From assembly GCF_013408655.1 (NCBI RefSeq), contig NZ_JACCBP010000001.1:3038001-3102000 (forward strand): a DNA stretch of 64,000 nucleotides, given 5' to 3'. Both the position numbers and the translations under genes were made by a program. The notes under the pieces were generated by a model. The model was not told the origin of the DNA, ran no database searches, and saw nothing but the letters and a program-made list of their open reading frames with translations. Each line of letters begins with the position of its first letter. The first letter of the stretch is position 1. The DNA comes from Pigmentiphaga litoralis. GTDB lineage: Bacteria; Pseudomonadota; Gammaproteobacteria; Burkholderiales; Burkholderiaceae_B. Shown piece after piece: positions 1 through 8,388 of the stretch.

Positions 1-99
1 CTGCGACAGGTGCAGTTGCGTCGCGGCCTGGCTGAAGCTGAGGGTGCCCGCCACCGCCAGGAAAGTACGCAAGTCGTGGGTGGACAGGTCGGCTTTCAT
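1..99 (-). CDS. LysR-family transcriptional regulator, N-terminal fragment
   Basis: The reverse strand encodes 33 residues from an ATG at 97-99 and runs off the left edge of the window. The peptide has the LysR winged-helix opening (LRTFLAVAGTLSFSQAATQL), where the residues after SFSQAA enter the recognition helix. It is transcribed away from the dehydrogenase/BKACE/Bug genes that start at 201, the usual layout for a LysR regulator and its target operon. The inducer-binding domain lies outside the window, so the ligand cannot be inferred. Confidence 0.8.
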   Translation of the reverse strand, partial: MKADLSTHDLRTFLAVAGTLSFSQAATQLHLSQ

Positions 100-108
100 C
101 TATTTATC

Positions 109-123
109 TTGAATTTCGATCAA
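109..123. promoter_or_regulatory. candidate LysR-type operator (TTGA-N7-TCAA)
   Basis: A dyad TTGA-N7-TCAA containing a T-N11-A core sits in the AT-rich gap between the divergent LysR gene and the dehydrogenase gene. LysR regulators typically bind such imperfect dyads in shared promoter regions. This is pattern and position only. Confidence 0.35.
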
Positions 124-200
124 TATATCAAAAAGGATCGCTTAACCGATAAGCTGCCGGCGCATAGACTGGCCGCCTGCCTTGAAGGGAGCCTCCTCTT

Positions 201-1154
201 ATGTTGATGTATCCGTCCCAGTCGCGTGCCGTGGTCGTCGGTGGCGGCACCATGGGCAACGATGTTGCCGCGGTGCTTGCCCGCGCCAGTTGCCCGACCG
301 TCATCGTTGAATCGTCCGCCCCGCGCCGTGCGGCCCTGCCCGGCACGCTGGCCGCCGCGCTCGATACCCATGCGGCCCAGGCCCATCTGGTGTCGGTGGT
401 TGCCGACCTGGACGACATCGATTGGTCGGGCATTGACCTGGTCATCGAATGCATTCCGGAACGTGTCGACATCAAGCAGGCCCTGTTCGCCCGGCTCGAA
501 AAGCTCGCCCGGCCCGATTGCCTGCTGACCAGCAACAGTTCCAGCTTTCCGATCAGCGCCATTGCCGAGGGCTTGAGCACCGGCGGCCGGATGCTGGGTC
601 TGCATTTCTTCATGCCGGCGCACCTGGTGCCCCTGGTCGAGGTGGTGATGGGCGGCGCCAGCGAACTGGCCCACGCGCAGGCCCTGTCCGACTTCATGCG
701 CCGCTGCGCCATGGTGCCGGTGCTGGTCAGGAAAGACCTGCCGGGCTTCCTGGCCAACCGCCTGCAGCACGCCCTGTCGCGCGAAGCGTTCGACATGATC
801 GATCAAGGGATTGCGTCGCCTGAAGACGTGGACGCCGCCGTGCGCTTCGGCTTCGGCTTCCGCTTTCTGGCAGCCGGTCCGGTCATGCAGCGCGACCATG
901 CCGGGATCGAAGTGCACTGCGCCGCGGGCGCAACCATGTACCCCACGCTGAATAATTCGCCCTTGCCGGCCAAGGCCCTGAGCGACCGGGTGGCTGCCGG
1001 ACACCTGGGCATGAAAACGGGCCAGGGTTTTTATCGCTGGACGCCGGAAACCATTGCCGCCGAGCGCAAGCGCTACGATGACCTGCTCAAGGCCGGCCTG
1101 ACGTTGCTTGCCAAGGAACTGCCGCCGCTCAAACCGGGACCTGACCATGATTGA
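201..1154 (+). CDS. 3-hydroxyacyl-CoA dehydrogenase family NAD-dependent oxidoreductase
   Basis: The 317-residue protein opens with a Rossmann fold (GGGTMG at residues 14-19), then the family's SNSSS segment near residue 110, a GLHFFMP histidine motif near residue 135, and the C-terminal dimerisation domain starting PGFLANRL. One NAD-binding and one C-terminal domain match a stand-alone dehydrogenase of about 320 residues such as hydroxybutyryl-CoA or carnitine dehydrogenases. Its end overlaps the next gene (a BKACE enzyme) by 8 bases, so the two are probably translationally coupled. A reasonable inference is oxidation of a beta-hydroxy acid to the beta-keto acid cleaved by the neighbour. The substrate is unknown. 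Start at the first of two close ATGs (201 or 207), behind a GGGAG. Confidence 0.85.
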   Translation: MLMYPSQSRAVVVGGGTMGNDVAAVLARASCPTVIVESSAPRRAALPGTLAAALDTHAAQAHLVSVVADLDDIDWSGIDLVIECIPERVDIKQALFARLEKLARPDCLLTSNSSSFPISAIAEGLSTGGRMLGLHFFMPAHLVPLVEVVMGGASELAHAQALSDFMRRCAMVPVLVRKDLPGFLANRLQHALSREAFDMIDQGIASPEDVDAAVRFGFGFRFLAAGPVMQRDHAGIEVHCAAGATMYPTLNNSPLPAKALSDRVAAGHLGMKTGQGFYRWTPETIAAERKRYDDLLKAGLTLLAKELPPLKPGPDHD

Positions 1155-1980
1155 TGCCGCCACCGCCTTTGCCGAACCCCTGATCCTGACCGTCGCGCCG
1201 AATGGGGCGTACAAGAAACGGGCCGATCACGGCGCGTTGCCAGTCACCCCCGAGCACCTGGCCGACACCGCCAAACGGTGCCTGGACGCGGGCGCCGCCA
1301 TGATCCACATGCACGTGCGCGCGGACGACGAACGCCACAGCCTGGACCCGGCCGCCTACTTGCTGGCGACCGAGACCGTGCGCCGGGCCGTCGGCCAGGA
1401 ACTGGTCATCCAGATCACCACCGAGGCCGCGCAGGTGTATGCGCCCGACGAGCAGGTCGCGTCGGTCATGGCGGTGTCGCCCGAAGCCGTGTCGGTAGGC
1501 CTGCGCGAAGTCGCCGTCGGGCCGGAAGCCGATGCCCGCGTCGCCAAGCTGTTCGGCTGGCTGGCCCGCGAACGCATCATGACGCAGGTCATTTTGTATG
1601 ACACCGCCGACGTGGCGCAGTGGCAGTCCTACCGTCAACGCGGCGTGGTGCCTGAAGCGCCCTGGTTCCTGCTGTTCGTGCTGGGCCGCTACACGGCAGG
1701 CCAGACGTCCCTGCCGGCCGACCTGCTGCCTTTTCTGGCAGCGGACGATCGCACCTACCCCTGGGCCATGTGCGCGTTTGGCAAGCACGAACATGCGTGC
1801 GCCGCGGCAGCCGCCGCGCTGGGTGGACACGCGCGGGTCGGGTTCGAGAACAATCTGTTTTTGAAGGATGGCAGCATTGCGCCCGATAACGCGGCGCTGG
1901 TGAAGCAGGCCGCGCAGGCCGGACTGGACTGTGGCCGGCGGCTGGCCACCGCCGACGATGTGCGTCGGCGATTTGGGTGA
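1147..1980 (+). CDS. beta-keto acid cleavage enzyme (BKACE, DUF849)
   Basis: The 277-residue protein matches the BKACE family, which condenses a beta-keto acid with acetyl-CoA and releases acetoacetate plus a new acyl-CoA (known examples act on 3-keto-5-aminohexanoate and dehydrocarnitine). It shows the zinc-binding HMH triad region (H54-M55-H56 followed by VR), the opening ILTVAPNGAYKKRADH, and an FENNLFL segment near residue 234 with the conserved glutamate. The ATG at 1147 overlaps the end of the dehydrogenase. Pairing with a dehydrogenase and a Bug receptor suggests a small catabolic unit for a beta-hydroxy acid; the exact substrate is not readable from the sequence. Confidence 0.88.
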   Translation: MIDAATAFAEPLILTVAPNGAYKKRADHGALPVTPEHLADTAKRCLDAGAAMIHMHVRADDERHSLDPAAYLLATETVRRAVGQELVIQITTEAAQVYAPDEQVASVMAVSPEAVSVGLREVAVGPEADARVAKLFGWLARERIMTQVILYDTADVAQWQSYRQRGVVPEAPWFLLFVLGRYTAGQTSLPADLLPFLAADDRTYPWAMCAFGKHEHACAAAAAALGGHARVGFENNLFLKDGSIAPDNAALVKQAAQAGLDCGRRLATADDVRRRFG

Positions 1981-2128
1981 TTCCGGCAACGGGTTTGAAG
2001 GCAGGAAGGACCGCGTCCGCACCGGGCGCCGTTTGAGGACGCGACCGGCTCCCCGCCGGCGCTCGCATAACGACAAGACCCATCAGAAGACACACCACGC
2101 GCTTGCCTGAAAGCGCAGGAGACACTCC

Positions 2129-3115
2129 ATGTTGAAGAAGACCTTGCTGGCGCTGGCCTGCGCCGCCACGCTGCCCGCTGCCATCTTGCCTGCCTCCGCG
2201 ATCGCGGCGGATGCCTACCCGTCCAAACCCATCCGTTTCATCGTGCCCTACCCGCCTGGCGGCCCGACCGACCTGATGGCAAGGCTGCTGCAGGTGTCGA
2301 TGCAGAAGCAGCTGGGCGTGTCGGTGGTGGTTGAAAACAAGGCCGGCGCGGGCGGCAACATCGGATCCGACCAGGTCGCGAAATCCGAGCCCGACGGGCA
2401 CACCCTGCTGCTGGCCGCGAGTGGCCCGATGGCCGTCAATCCCACGCTGTACAAGGCGCTGCCCTTCAACCCGGTCAAGGACTTTGCGCCGGTGGTGCAG
2501 ATCTCTGCCTTTCCGATGGTGCTCGAGGTCAATCCCAATGTGGTCAAGGCGACCGACCTGAAGTCCTTCATTGCCGCGGCCAAGGCCAAGCCGGAACTGT
2601 TCAGCTTCGCGTCCGCCGGCAGCGGCACGCCGCAGCACCTGGCCGGTGAGATGTTCAACCGCGCGGCCGGCACCACCATGCAGCACGTCCCCTACAAGGG
2701 TGCGGGCCCGGCGCTGAATGATCTGGTCGGTGGTCAGGTGCCGGTCATGCTGGATATCGTGGGCAGTTCCTTGCAGTACATCAAGGCGGGACGCCTGCGG
2801 CCGATCGCGGTGACGACGGCACAGCGCAGCGCGGCGCTGCCGGATGTGCCGACGCTGGCCGAATCGGGCCTGCCCGGCTTCGACATGTCAGGGTGGCACG
2901 GCATCGCGGTGGCCGCCGGCACGCCACGGCCGATAGTTGACAGGCTCAACCAGGTAGTCAACACCGCGTTTGCCGATCCGGAACTGCGCGCGCGATGGGA
3001 AGCGCTGGGGACGCCCGCAGTGGGCGGCACGCCGGAACAATTCGAAAAGCTGATCAAGTCGGAAAACGTGCGGCTGGGCGCGGTGGTGAAGGCGTCGGGC
3101 GCGACGGCGGACTGA
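2129..3115 (+). CDS. Bug-family tripartite tricarboxylate transporter substrate-binding protein
   Basis: This 328-residue protein has a Sec signal peptide (hydrophobic stretch ending ASAIAADAYPSKPIR), then the Bug signature FIVPYPPGGPTD, a GGNIGSDQVAKSEPDGH stretch near residue 75, and the hinge motif PYKGAGPALNDLVGGQV. Bug proteins are periplasmic receptors that bind carboxylates; many in Burkholderiales are orphans without TctA/TctB membrane partners, as here. A clear GGAGACACTCC ribosome site precedes the ATG. It lies 148 bases after the BKACE gene on the same strand and may deliver that pathway's substrate. Confidence 0.92.
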   Translation: MLKKTLLALACAATLPAAILPASAIAADAYPSKPIRFIVPYPPGGPTDLMARLLQVSMQKQLGVSVVVENKAGAGGNIGSDQVAKSEPDGHTLLLAASGPMAVNPTLYKALPFNPVKDFAPVVQISAFPMVLEVNPNVVKATDLKSFIAAAKAKPELFSFASAGSGTPQHLAGEMFNRAAGTTMQHVPYKGAGPALNDLVGGQVPVMLDIVGSSLQYIKAGRLRPIAVTTAQRSAALPDVPTLAESGLPGFDMSGWHGIAVAAGTPRPIVDRLNQVVNTAFADPELRARWEALGTPAVGGTPEQFEKLIKSENVRLGAVVKASGATAD

Positions 3116-3121
3116 CGCGGC

Positions 3122-3145
3122 GGTGGGCGGTGGGCGGTGGGCGGC
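3122..3145 (+). repeat. G-rich tandem GGTGGGC heptamer, about three copies
   Basis: Just downstream of the Bug gene stop the sequence repeats GGTGGGC about three times. Four closely spaced G runs could in principle form a G-quadruplex, or the run may simply be replication slippage. No function is assigned. Confidence 0.6.
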
Positions 3146-3222
3146 GCGTCAGTGCGCGGCGCTTCAACGAGACTGACCTGGCCGGCCTGTGGCCCGTTAC
3201 CTAGGCGCGGCCAGGCGGTGCT

Positions 3223-4437
3223 TCAGTGCGCCGCCTTGACCCGATGCAGCACGGTCAGCAAGGCCAGGCTGGCGCCGAGCACCACGGCCATCGCACCGAA
3301 CGCACCCTGCACGCCCAACGCTTCCGACACGGCGCCCACCAGCAGATAGCCGAAGGGCATGGTGCCGTTGTAGGCCATGCCATACATGCCCACCAGCGCG
3401 CCACGCACGGAATCCGGGCAGCGCCGCTGGATGGTCGCATTGGTTGATGTGGCGCTGAAGGTCAGGCTGAAGCCCAGCGCAAAGAAGGCAAACGCCGTCA
3501 GCGCCGCATGCCCCGCCAACGCCAGCACGGCCAACGCCACCCCGGCGATCCACGGGGCCACGCTCAAGTAACGCTGCGTCATCATCGAACCGATTGCTGA
3601 CGACAGGATCACCGCTGCGCTCAAGGACCCGACCCCGGCTGCGGCAAAGAACACCCCCGTGTAGGTGGCGGCATCGTGGAACACACGGTCCGCGATCAGC
3701 GGCACCAGCGTCTGGTAGCTGCCCGCGAACAAGCCCATGCAGGCCAGGATCGACAGGTATTTGGCGGTAAAGGGATCATCAAGAATGTAGGCAAACGCCG
3801 CGCGCAAACCGCCGCGGCTGTCCCCCTTTTTGGTCATGCGCGGCTGGATCACCATCGATCGCACGCACCAGGCCATCACGCACAAAGCCACGGCATAGGT
3901 GGCGAACGCGAAGGGAGGACCCAGCGTGGGGTACAGCACAGCCGCAATCGTCGGACCCACCATGCGGCCCACGTTGTAGACCATCGTGTTCATGGCCACC
4001 GCATTCGGCAGCAAGGCTGCGTCTTCCAGGCAGGACACCAGCAGCACCTGACGCGCAGGCGATTCGATCGACGTCAGCACCCCGATCACGATTGCGTGCG
4101 CCAGGATCAGCGGCAGGGTCAACACCCCGAAGGCCGACAGCACCGCCAGGCTGCACGCCACGGCCAGCGACGTGTACAACACCGCCAGCGTCGTGCGCCG
4201 CGCATTGTGAGAAGAGATGCGCGCCCCCGCGATCGGCGCAATCACCAGTTGCGGCCCATACAGCAGGAAGTTCAACAAGGCCAGCACCGCGCCCGACCCC
4301 GACAGGTGATACACCACCAGATTCAACGTGACGTTCTGCGTCCAGCTCCCCAGCACCGACACCACCTGCCCGGTCAGATAACGCCTCAGGGTAGGCTCGG
4401 ACAGGGCAGGAAAGATGCGTTGCAGCGAAAGCGACAT
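3223..4437 (-). CDS. MFS transporter (MFS_3/EntS-like)
   Basis: The 404-residue protein begins at the ATG at 4435-4437; a TTG four codons upstream is the alternative. It has about twelve hydrophobic segments and a first segment in the context LTGQVVSVLGSWTQNVTLNL, typical of the MFS_3 branch that includes the enterobactin exporter EntS and macrolide exporters. A charged loop near residue 190 (RMTKKGDSRGG) separates the two six-helix halves. The substrate is unknown; export of a small molecule is the family expectation. Convergent with the Bug gene and not linked by spacing to the next MFS gene. Confidence 0.82.
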   Translation of the reverse strand: MSLSLQRIFPALSEPTLRRYLTGQVVSVLGSWTQNVTLNLVVYHLSGSGAVLALLNFLLYGPQLVIAPIAGARISSHNARRTTLAVLYTSLAVACSLAVLSAFGVLTLPLILAHAIVIGVLTSIESPARQVLLVSCLEDAALLPNAVAMNTMVYNVGRMVGPTIAAVLYPTLGPPFAFATYAVALCVMAWCVRSMVIQPRMTKKGDSRGGLRAAFAYILDDPFTAKYLSILACMGLFAGSYQTLVPLIADRVFHDAATYTGVFFAAAGVGSLSAAVILSSAIGSMMTQRYLSVAPWIAGVALAVLALAGHAALTAFAFFALGFSLTFSATSTNATIQRRCPDSVRGALVGMYGMAYNGTMPFGYLLVGAVSEALGVQGAFGAMAVVLGASLALLTVLHRVKAAH

Positions 4438-4563
4438 GATGGACGGCAAGGAAGGCGGCAGACCCCTACTCTACCCGGTCACCCTTTATTGCCCGGCCAG
4501 ACCAGCCGCCCTGCACACGTATAGATACACCGTCCCGTGCCAGTCACCGCGCCACCCAGGGCA

Positions 4564-4630
4564 CAGCGGATCTGGCTCCGCCAGTCCGCCAGTGCTGCCC
4601 CTGGGGGAGGCGCAACGCGCCTAGGGGGGG
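4564..4630 (-). repeat. 67-bp two-hairpin repeat, left copy
   Basis: This element contains CTGGC-TCC-GCCAG and AGGCGC-AAC-GCGCCT hairpins around a CCCCTGGGGG palindrome and ends in a G run. An inverted copy lies at 5898-5964, matching about 58 of 67 positions by eye. It sits 5 bases beyond the stop of the MFS gene at 4636. The G/C-rich block resembles repeats often seen between genes in Burkholderiales. Confidence 0.8.
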
Positions 4631-4635
4631 CTTTA

Positions 4636-5877
4636 TCAGTGCGCACCCTGCAGCTTGGTCCACCGCATCCCGGCCATCTCTTTCTGCGGGTAGACGTAGC
4701 GACCCAGGGACATCATTAACGCGCACGCCGCGAGCAACGCCACACACAACGCCGACAACGCCGTGGCATAGCCGCCCGTCTTGTCGAACGCCAGGCCCAT
4801 GATGTACGGCCCTGCTCCGGAACCCAGCATGAAGGCCGCGAACAGGTAGCCATACAGCTCGCCGAAGCTCTTCAGGCCCAGATACCGCGACAACAAAAAG
4901 GCGATCAGATCGACCTCGGCGCCCAGCCCCAATCCGACCAGCACCACCGACAACGCGGCGTACTGCGGCGGCAGGTTGGCAAGCAGCATGCCAATACCGA
5001 TCAACGGAATCGCGAAAAAGAACGCCGCCACATACGGTGCAAAAATCCGGTCCAGCAGATAGCCCGCCAGCAACCGTCCGCCGATCAACGCCGCGCCGGC
5101 AAACGCCATGGCCGTGGTGGCTACACCCGGTGCAATACCGCGATCGACCAACAGCGGCACGACATGCGCGATGGTGCCGTTGGTCGCCAGGGCCACTGCA
5201 AAGAACGCCAGCGCCAGCTTCCAGAACACGCCTGACCGCAAGGCTTCACGACCCGTGGCACCCGGCAAGGCCGCCGCCGTCGTGCCCGCCACAGGCCGCA
5301 TTTGATCCGGCTCACGCACCGCCAGCGACACCGCCGTCAGCCCAACCACAAGGGTCAGCGCAGCCAGCCCCAGATACGCGCCCTTCCATCCGAACGCCGT
5401 CAGCAAGGCCTGCGCATATTGCGGCACCAGCGCCGCGCCCAGCCCCACGCCCGCCATGGCGACACCCAGCGCCAGGCCGCGCTTGTCATCAAACCAGGCC
5501 GAGATTGCCTTGGCATACGGCAGCGGCGTCTGCCCCGCCGCGGCGATGCCCATCAAGGCATAGATGATCATGAACTTGGCCGGCGTATCCGCGAGCAAGG
5601 CCAGCGACGCCGTCGCCGCCGCGAACAGCACAATCGCCGGCAGCGTCACCGCCCGTATGCCGAACCTATCGATCAGGCGCCCCGCCACCGGCACGAACAA
5701 TGCCGTCATCGTCAACCCGATCACCAACGCCAGCGACGTCGTCGACCGCTCCCACCCGAACGCCTTCGTCACCGGCAGCAGGAACACGCCGAAGGTGAAT
5801 TGCATGATCGGCCCATTGCCGACAAAAAGCCCGAACACGGACCCCACCACCACCCACCAGCGATTCCTGATCTTCAT
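4636..5877 (-). CDS. MFS transporter, monocarboxylate/aromatic-acid type
   Basis: The 413-residue protein has about twelve membrane segments, beginning MKIRNRWWVVVGSVFGLFVG, and carries the conserved MFS loop GRLIDRFGIRAV after the second helix. The start has a strong AGGAGGAAGACA ribosome site. It lies downstream of, and on the same strand as, the decarboxylase gene, so it is a candidate carrier for gamma-resorcylate or a related aromatic acid; that assignment rests on context only. The gene is tightly framed by an inverted pair of 67-bp repeats, one just past its stop and one 20 bases before its start. Confidence 0.85.
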   Translation of the reverse strand: MKIRNRWWVVVGSVFGLFVGNGPIMQFTFGVFLLPVTKAFGWERSTTSLALVIGLTMTALFVPVAGRLIDRFGIRAVTLPAIVLFAAATASLALLADTPAKFMIIYALMGIAAAGQTPLPYAKAISAWFDDKRGLALGVAMAGVGLGAALVPQYAQALLTAFGWKGAYLGLAALTLVVGLTAVSLAVREPDQMRPVAGTTAAALPGATGREALRSGVFWKLALAFFAVALATNGTIAHVVPLLVDRGIAPGVATTAMAFAGAALIGGRLLAGYLLDRIFAPYVAAFFFAIPLIGIGMLLANLPPQYAALSVVLVGLGLGAEVDLIAFLLSRYLGLKSFGELYGYLFAAFMLGSGAGPYIMGLAFDKTGGYATALSALCVALLAACALMMSLGRYVYPQKEMAGMRWTKLQGAH

Positions 5878-5897
5878 TGTCTTCCTCCTAGATTTGG

Positions 5898-5964
5898 CCC
5901 CCCCGCGGCGCTATGCGCCTCCCCCAGGGGCGACGCTGGCGGACTGGCAAAGCCAGATCCGCTG
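5898..5964 (+). repeat. 67-bp two-hairpin repeat, right copy (inverted)
   Basis: Inverted counterpart of 4564-4630. The stems CTGGC/GCCAG and GGCGC/GCGCC are kept while both loops differ between copies (TCC versus TTT, and AAC versus ATA, read on the left copy's strand). It lies between the decarboxylase stop at 6011 and the MFS start at 5877. Confidence 0.8.
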
Positions 5965-6010
5965 CGTCCTTATATCGATGCAACTAGCACCGTTGTGTAC
6001 GTGCAGATCT

Positions 6011-6985
6011 CTAGAGCTTGAATAGCTTGGCTGCATTCCCGTGGCCAATTTTCTTGCGATCGGCTTCGCTGATGCTTGCTGAAGCAAACCAATCCGACGC
6101 GTGGTCGATGTTTTCGAACGGCCAGTCGGTGGAAAACAGGATGCGGTCGGCGCCGATCTCGAGGATCGCGTCAATCAGCGTCTGCGTGCGGAAATTGCCC
6201 GACGTGGTCAGGTAGAAGTTTTCGTTGAAGTAATCAACGATCTTGCGTTTGGCCGGATACTTCGGCGTGGTCTTGACCCATGCGTTGCGATGGTCGATGC
6301 GCCACATGCTGTACGGCAGCCCTTCGCCCATGTGACCCAGGATGATCCGCAGGTCGGGATAGGCATCGAACAGGCCCGACCCCATCAGCCGCAGTGCATG
6401 CACCGCGGTCTCTTGCCCGAAGGCCCAGGTGGGTCCCATCAGCCAGGGGTGGCCGTCATAGATGGCGCAGTCTTTCGGCAAAGGGTTGCGCGGGTGCAGG
6501 TAGAACGGCACGTCCAGCGATTGGACCTTTTCCCAGAACGGCCAGTACTGCTTCAAGTCGTAGTACACGGCATGGTCGGGATTCTCGACCTGCGAAAAGC
6601 CGTTGACCAGCGCACCGACAAAACCCAGGTCGCGCACGCAACGTTCCAGTTCATTCGCGGCCAATTCCGGCGACTGCATCGGCAATGCGGCAAACCCGCG
6701 AAAGCGGGTCGGCTGGCGCACGATCTGCTCTGCCAGGAAATCGTTGGCGCGCTGCGCCACTTCCGACGCCTGCTTCGTGTCCGGAATGGCCTGCACCGCC
6801 GGCGCATTCAAGGACAGGATCATCGTCTCGATCTGGTATTCATCCATCAGCCGCAGGCGGCGGTCCTGGATGTCGAGCAGGCGCGAACGCAGTTCGGGCC
6901 AGTCCTTGTCCGGCACGAAGCCGGCCGAATCCATCAGTGTCTCTTCCGTGGCGAAGTGTTCTTCAAGCGCAATTTTTCCGGTCAT
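6011..6985 (-). CDS. gamma-resorcylate (2,6-dihydroxybenzoate) decarboxylase
   Basis: The 324-residue amidohydrolase converts 2,6-dihydroxybenzoate to resorcinol in this family. Collinear numbering puts the metal ligands where the characterised Rhizobium enzyme has them: E8 and H10 in the ALEEH opening, H164 in YLHPRNP, and D287 in STDWPF; H218 in GHMGEG is the catalytic histidine. The start is taken at the ATG at 6983-6985 behind AAGGA; an upstream ATG adds 22 unlike residues. It follows the hydroxylase genes on the same strand, giving decarboxylation then hydroxylation in one unit. A closely related decarboxylase acting on another dihydroxybenzoate is the main alternative. Confidence 0.87.
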   Translation of the reverse strand: MTGKIALEEHFATEETLMDSAGFVPDKDWPELRSRLLDIQDRRLRLMDEYQIETMILSLNAPAVQAIPDTKQASEVAQRANDFLAEQIVRQPTRFRGFAALPMQSPELAANELERCVRDLGFVGALVNGFSQVENPDHAVYYDLKQYWPFWEKVQSLDVPFYLHPRNPLPKDCAIYDGHPWLMGPTWAFGQETAVHALRLMGSGLFDAYPDLRIILGHMGEGLPYSMWRIDHRNAWVKTTPKYPAKRKIVDYFNENFYLTTSGNFRTQTLIDAILEIGADRILFSTDWPFENIDHASDWFASASISEADRKKIGHGNAAKLFKL

Positions 6986-7073
6986 CTCGGATCCTTGTCG
7001 AATAGTCAGTCGGTGGTCAGTGCGGAATCGGTCGCAACGCGCCGCGATCACCGCGGCACGTCACGCAAGCGTC

Positions 7074-7088
7074 GGCCGCCGGGCGGCC
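7074..7088. other. compact hairpin between hydroxylase and decarboxylase genes
   Basis: GGCCGC-CGG-GCGGCC forms a six-pair stem with a three-base loop just after the stop of the oxygenase gene. No T run follows, so it is not a standard terminator; it may stabilise or process the shared mRNA. Confidence 0.4.
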
Positions 7089-7093
7089 GCGTG

Positions 7094-8323
7094 TCAATAC
7101 TGGCCGCGTGGGGTCAACCCCAGGGCCATCTGCCCGTACATCGTGCCGACGGCGTCCCAGTTCATGCTGATGTGGCGGCTGACGGCGTTGACATCGCGCC
7201 AGGCCCGTTGCACCGGGTTCGACAGGTTCAGCCCGAGGCCGCCCGTGGAAGCATTCAACGCTTCGGCGGCACGCAGCGCGAGCGACACGGCAAACGACTG
7301 ACCGCGGCGGCTCAGGATGCGGTCTTCTACCGTGACGGCGTCGCCGGCCAGGGTCTTGTCCGTGACCCGGCGCAGGTCACGCAGCAGGATTTCCTGCGCG
7401 GCATCCGTGCTGGCGGCGGCATCGGCCACCCGCAATTGGATGGTCGGAAATTCCGCCATCTTCTGATGCGCGCCGGCCACGGCGCCGCGCGTCACGCGGG
7501 CTCCGGTAGCTTCCAGATAGTCGTCGAGCGCCCCGGCTGCCGCGCCTACCGCGACGGAGGCGAGGCAGGACGGGATCACCGTCAGCATCGGCACCCGCAA
7601 GGCCAGGTCATCGGCATAGTGCCCCGCCCCCGGCGTGTTGCCCGACGTGCTCTGCGCAAAGGTCAGGACGCGATGGCCGGGCACGAACACGTCTTTCAAT
7701 TCCAGTGTCTTGCTGCCCGTGCCACCCAGGCCGACCACATCCCACGTTTCCAGGATTGTGTAATCGGCAGCCGGCACCAGCAGGAACGCGGGTTCCAGCC
7801 CGTCGCCCGACAGTGCGGGAATCATGGCCGCGCACAGCGCCCAGTCGGCGTTTTCACAACCGCTGCTGAAGCTCCAGGTGCCCGACAGGCGGTAGCCGCC
7901 ATCGTCCACGCCTGCCTTGGCGGCGGGGGCATACGAGCCGCACAGCAGCGCATCGGGGTTGTCGCCCCAGACATCGCGCTGGGCCTGCACCGGAAAGCTG
8001 GCGGCCAGCCACTGATGCGCCGACAGCAGGCCCGCCACCCACGCCGTGGATGCGCAGCTGCGCGCCAGCTGCAGATTGGCTTCGACCAGCACGTCAAAGT
8101 GTTCCTGGTAGCCGCCAAATTCCCGCGGCTTCACGATGTCGAAATAGCCGATGTCACGCAGCGCCTGCATGTGCGAATCGGGCACCTGTCCATCCCGCTC
8201 GGTCTGCCGCGCGGCGGCCTTGAATTGCGGGGACAGTGCATCGATGCCGCGCAGCAAGGCGGCCTTGTCGAAGGCAGTGTGCGACGGCGCGTCCAGGACG
8301 GCATGCTCCACGAAACTGTTCAT
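7094..8323 (-). CDS. flavin-dependent monooxygenase, oxygenase component (resorcinol hydroxylase-like)
   Basis: The 409-residue protein has the acyl-CoA dehydrogenase fold used by two-component flavin hydroxylases (HpaB/HsaA type): an N-terminal helical domain with FDIVKPREFGGYQ, a central beta domain with SGTWSFSSGCENADW, and a C-terminal four-helix domain. The start at 8321-8323 follows a strong AAGGAG, rather than the ATG 12 codons upstream. It lies next to a flavin reductase gene and the gamma-resorcylate decarboxylase, the same grouping as the GraA/GraD/GraF genes of Rhizobium. The likely reaction is resorcinol to hydroxyquinol using reduced flavin and oxygen; another phenol is possible. 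Confidence 0.82.
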   Translation of the reverse strand: MNSFVEHAVLDAPSHTAFDKAALLRGIDALSPQFKAAARQTERDGQVPDSHMQALRDIGYFDIVKPREFGGYQEHFDVLVEANLQLARSCASTAWVAGLLSAHQWLAASFPVQAQRDVWGDNPDALLCGSYAPAAKAGVDDGGYRLSGTWSFSSGCENADWALCAAMIPALSGDGLEPAFLLVPAADYTILETWDVVGLGGTGSKTLELKDVFVPGHRVLTFAQSTSGNTPGAGHYADDLALRVPMLTVIPSCLASVAVGAAAGALDDYLEATGARVTRGAVAGAHQKMAEFPTIQLRVADAAASTDAAQEILLRDLRRVTDKTLAGDAVTVEDRILSRRGQSFAVSLALRAAEALNASTGGLGLNLSNPVQRAWRDVNAVSRHISMNWDAVGTMYGQMALGLTPRGQY

Positions 8324-8388
8324 GGTCAACTCCTTGATCTTGTTGTCGGTATGCGCCAAGGGTGGCCCCCGGGCGTGAGGATGACGGG

